From assembly GCA_022496805.1 (NCBI GenBank), contig CM040107.1, positions 14,433,501-14,497,500 of the forward strand: a stretch of DNA of 64,000 nucleotides. Reading direction: 5' to 3'. How positions within the stretch are numbered: position 1 is the stretch's first letter; every line of letters begins with the position of its first letter. This DNA is from Pohlia nutans (lineage: Eukaryota; Streptophyta; Bryopsida; Bryales; Mniaceae). Below, one piece after another: positions 59,893-64,000 of this stretch. The notes below the pieces were generated by a model, which saw nothing but the letters and a program-made list of their open reading frames with translations, was not told where the DNA came from and made no database searches. The position numbers were made by a program, and so were the translations under genes.

Positions 59893-61656
59893 TTAACTAC
59901 AGATAATAGTTCTCATAACTACAAATTAATCTAGTTGTTCCTCTATTACTTTGTGTCTTCAAGCATGGAAGGGGGAAGGCGTGTTAAGGAGGGCGATTCT
60001 AGCTCTCATGACTCTGACTCTGGTAGGAAAGCACAACCCCAATATGTGTCAGTAGTGTACAATGGATGGACTTTGAATGATTATGGCCTTCCAAGGACAT
60101 AGTACTGAAGCCGAAATTCAACCACGTTAGGGGAATCTAGTACGTCTAAACCACTAGCAGAATGTACGCCTTTGAGAGAATGAGAGCATTCCCAGTTTTC
60201 CATCGGGATTCCTCTATCAGCTTGCCCAATACTTTCAACACAAAACACTTCTCATTTTATTTAAGCCTGGTACATTTCGTTTAAACCTGGCGACATCATT
60301 CTATAAAAAATGATTTAAATTTGGCTTTCTCGTCAAAAAAAATTAGACTAGAGGCATGAAGCTGGATTGAAAGCATGAAGCAGAAAAAAAGCACATTGGG
60401 CCTTTTCTATGCTCATGTTCAAGTTGGGACTGCCGACAAGTGGCCACGACAAAAAATCCTAATAGTTCAGCATTGGTTCTCAGTCATCCCCTACACAGCC
60501 TGTCCTCATTGGCAGTGTATCTACTCAAGTACTCAAGAGTTAATATAAAAAGATCTTAAGAGGTCTGTAAGGTGCATGCCTCTTATGGGATTCATTGCTC
60601 CTAATCAAATTTCAATTAATGATTCACCACACCAATCAGTTTTAGGAAAAGTGACGTATTGCAATAAGGCAATCTCATGGATATTTCAGGGACAACATTA
60701 AAGTATATTTCAATAATAGTATTTTCCACTAAATATTAACATCAAATCCATTGTCACATGATTCATCACTTGTAACAGTGGTTACGAATCTTAAATTATT
60801 TAATATTCATTGCTTATTATTTTCTAAATCGTAAAGATATACATTTGTTGCATGCTCTTCAAATTTCAAAATAAGTCATACGGTATTTATTGAATATAGA
60901 AGTATTTAACGCATATATTTTTTGTTGTACAGCACGATTAAAGATGCATTTGGTCAAACGTTAACTTATATAATTACTTATGCGGTCACTTTCAATTTCA
61001 TGTCTGTAGGGCTCAATTTCATTTGGATCATGTACAATACTAAAATAATATTACATTATTGAATCATAGGCCAGTGGCATTTCACTTCAGTTCACACTAA
61101 GTATTTACAATTATCTTTTGTGCGTAAATGATTACATCAATACTAAATAGAATGAAAAAGTCGATTTAGGCTAATAGCATCCAGGACACCTTTGTTGGGC
61201 AAATTATCGCCAGATTGCACTATAAAAAAAATCTAGCTAAAAATGACCAGAAACCATGAACTTTTTTTCCGGAAAACACGCTAATTAGAAAAATATCCCA
61301 GATGATGTCGCCAGATTGTGAACATGAATATGAATATGAATATCTTCAGTCCAATATGGGGATGAATATTGAAATATGGAGGGCTCACGACTATAACATT
61401 TTATATCGCCACGTTGGCACTTAAAGAAAAATAAAATAAAAAATATTCTAATAACTTCCAAAAAACTTCTAAGAATTGCAAGTCAACCATATATTCAAAC
61501 TGAAGGTATAATTGTAATTCAAGGGATAATTGTATCTTTCCTGCATTTTTTAAAAGATTGGCTATATTAGTTATAAAATAATTACTATCTTTGGCTTAGC
61601 TATGTAAGCAATGACGCACGATAAGGAAATGCACAAACAATATTTGCTAGGGGCCA
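59893..61656. other. AT-rich intergenic DNA
   Basis: A 45-codon frame at 59965-60102 (MEGGRRVKEGDSSSHDSD...) starts 73 bp beyond the copia insertion; no relatives recognised. Otherwise no gene. GAATATGAATATGAATAT repeats at about 61325. Confidence 0.3.
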
Positions 61657-62234
61657 TTAACTCCTAAGTGCCCAAGGGTTTTCTTGAAATGTTAGATGTG
61701 TTATAATGTCCATCTTACTCAACTTTTATGAGCTTCAATTTTTTAACATGTGTAGAACACAACAATAAGACAACATCCATACGGTTAAATTTTGGAAAAA
61801 TGCTATGAATCATTTAATAATCAATTTATAAGAATTTTCTTTGAAAATTCATGAAAACTACATGTTTAGTCATTTTGACTTGGAATCAAGTATGATAGGT
61901 CAAAAACATTGGTTTTATATGGTGGTTACCTTGTTCATGTTAGAACTAATCTCATTTGGTAGAAAATTTAAAGATTCCATTATGGGCAGATTTTCAAAAT
62001 TGTGACAATTTGAGATGCTGTCACTTCGAGGGCTCTAAAGGAAAATCAGTAAAAGTTTTTTCAAAATTTCTTTTTGAAAACGTTGTTTAGTTTCAATATC
62101 TACAAGCAAAAAAAATGAAACTCAAGAATTGTTATTTTTGCAAAAGTTATGGACGTTTGAAGTGGGCTAAACTTTTTTTAAACTCTAAAATTTTTGAGCG
62201 ACCATATATGGTCGATTAGGCAATTAGGGGTTAA
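61657..62234. mobile_element. TTAA-type MITE, copy 5
   Basis: Starts TTAACTCCTAAGTGCCC; reversed right end TTAACCCCTAATTGCC. TTAA at both edges. Shares AGATGTGTTATAA with copy 2 and CATCCATACGGTTA with copy 3. Confidence 0.7.
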
Positions 62235-62377
62235 TAGAGTCCACTGATGACGGTCAGTTATAAACTCAACGACGGCAATGATTTGCTAAATCATGGAGAA
62301 CACAAACGGCGAACGGCACAGGGCCACCATAGTATAAATCACATTACTTCATATACTAATTTTATTGAGACTAATGA

Positions 62378-63887
<1,510 letters not shown>

Positions 63888-64000
63888 TTAACCCCTAAAT
63901 GCCCGCACTCCTCTCCAAATTGGGAAACGGGTAGTTTTGCAAAAGTGCATTATGACATGCACTTTAGAGGGATATTTTGGACTTAATGTATGAATAAAAG
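63888..64000. mobile_element. TTAA-type MITE, left end (cut by window edge)
   Basis: Starts TTAACCCCTAAATGCCCGC; continues GTGCATTATGACATGCACTT, AGAGGGATATTTTGGACTT and ATGAATAAAAG, aligning with the left 130 bp of the copy at 40373. Confidence 0.65.

Overview
This is a repeat-rich stretch of land-plant nuclear DNA. Evidence for a plant: one intact intron-containing U-box/ARM (PUB-type) E3 ligase gene, a Ty1/copia element, PIF/Harbinger and CACTA remnants, and interstitial TTTAGGG arrays. Short introns and the unusual element families suggest a seedless plant (bryophyte or lycophyte grade). That is inference; I cannot name the species.

Layout. 0-5.3 kb: convergent gene pair, copy A of a two-gene family called here ORF-R (RING-like finger protein) and ORF-L (large transposase-like protein). 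5.8-6.6 kb: 3' end of a non-LTR retrotransposon. 7.03-10.76 kb: PIF/Harbinger element with matching terminal inverted repeats, a TTA duplication, a broken transposase and a divergently coded trihelix/Myb-like protein. 11.55-14.89 kb: the PUB gene, the only clear host gene. 15.7-29.5 kb: MITEs, minisatellites, CACTA relics, SINE-like copies and two degraded unidentified genes, one preceded by two ~400-bp direct repeats. 30-39.5 kb: ORF-L copy B, then the convergent pair of copy C. 39.9-41 kb: telomere-repeat hairpin and a MITE. 41.8-53.5 kb: ORF-R copies D, E and F, an unidentified gene facing D, and a 3' scrap of ORF-L facing E. 53.84-59.89 kb: degraded Ty1/copia element with 213-bp LTRs, one LTR split by a 0.93-kb insertion. 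59.9-64 kb: AT-rich DNA with a long TA microsatellite and more MITE ends.

The best candidate for an undescribed system is the ORF-L/ORF-R pair. ORF-R is seen five times and ORF-L four times (one only a fragment). Wherever both occur (A, C, E) they converge tail to tail. ORF-L copies keep homologous introns, so copying was at DNA level. ORF-L has a coiled coil, a basic region, an Asp-containing SADMK motif next to Cys pairs, and a C-terminal QGMEKSH motif, compatible with a DDE-type transposase. ORF-R has a conserved N-terminal domain, a coiled coil and a C-terminal RING-like finger. Every complete-looking copy carries stops or frameshifts, many of the stops being TAG where CAG (Gln) is expected.

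All homologies to named families are by eye and memory; no search was run.
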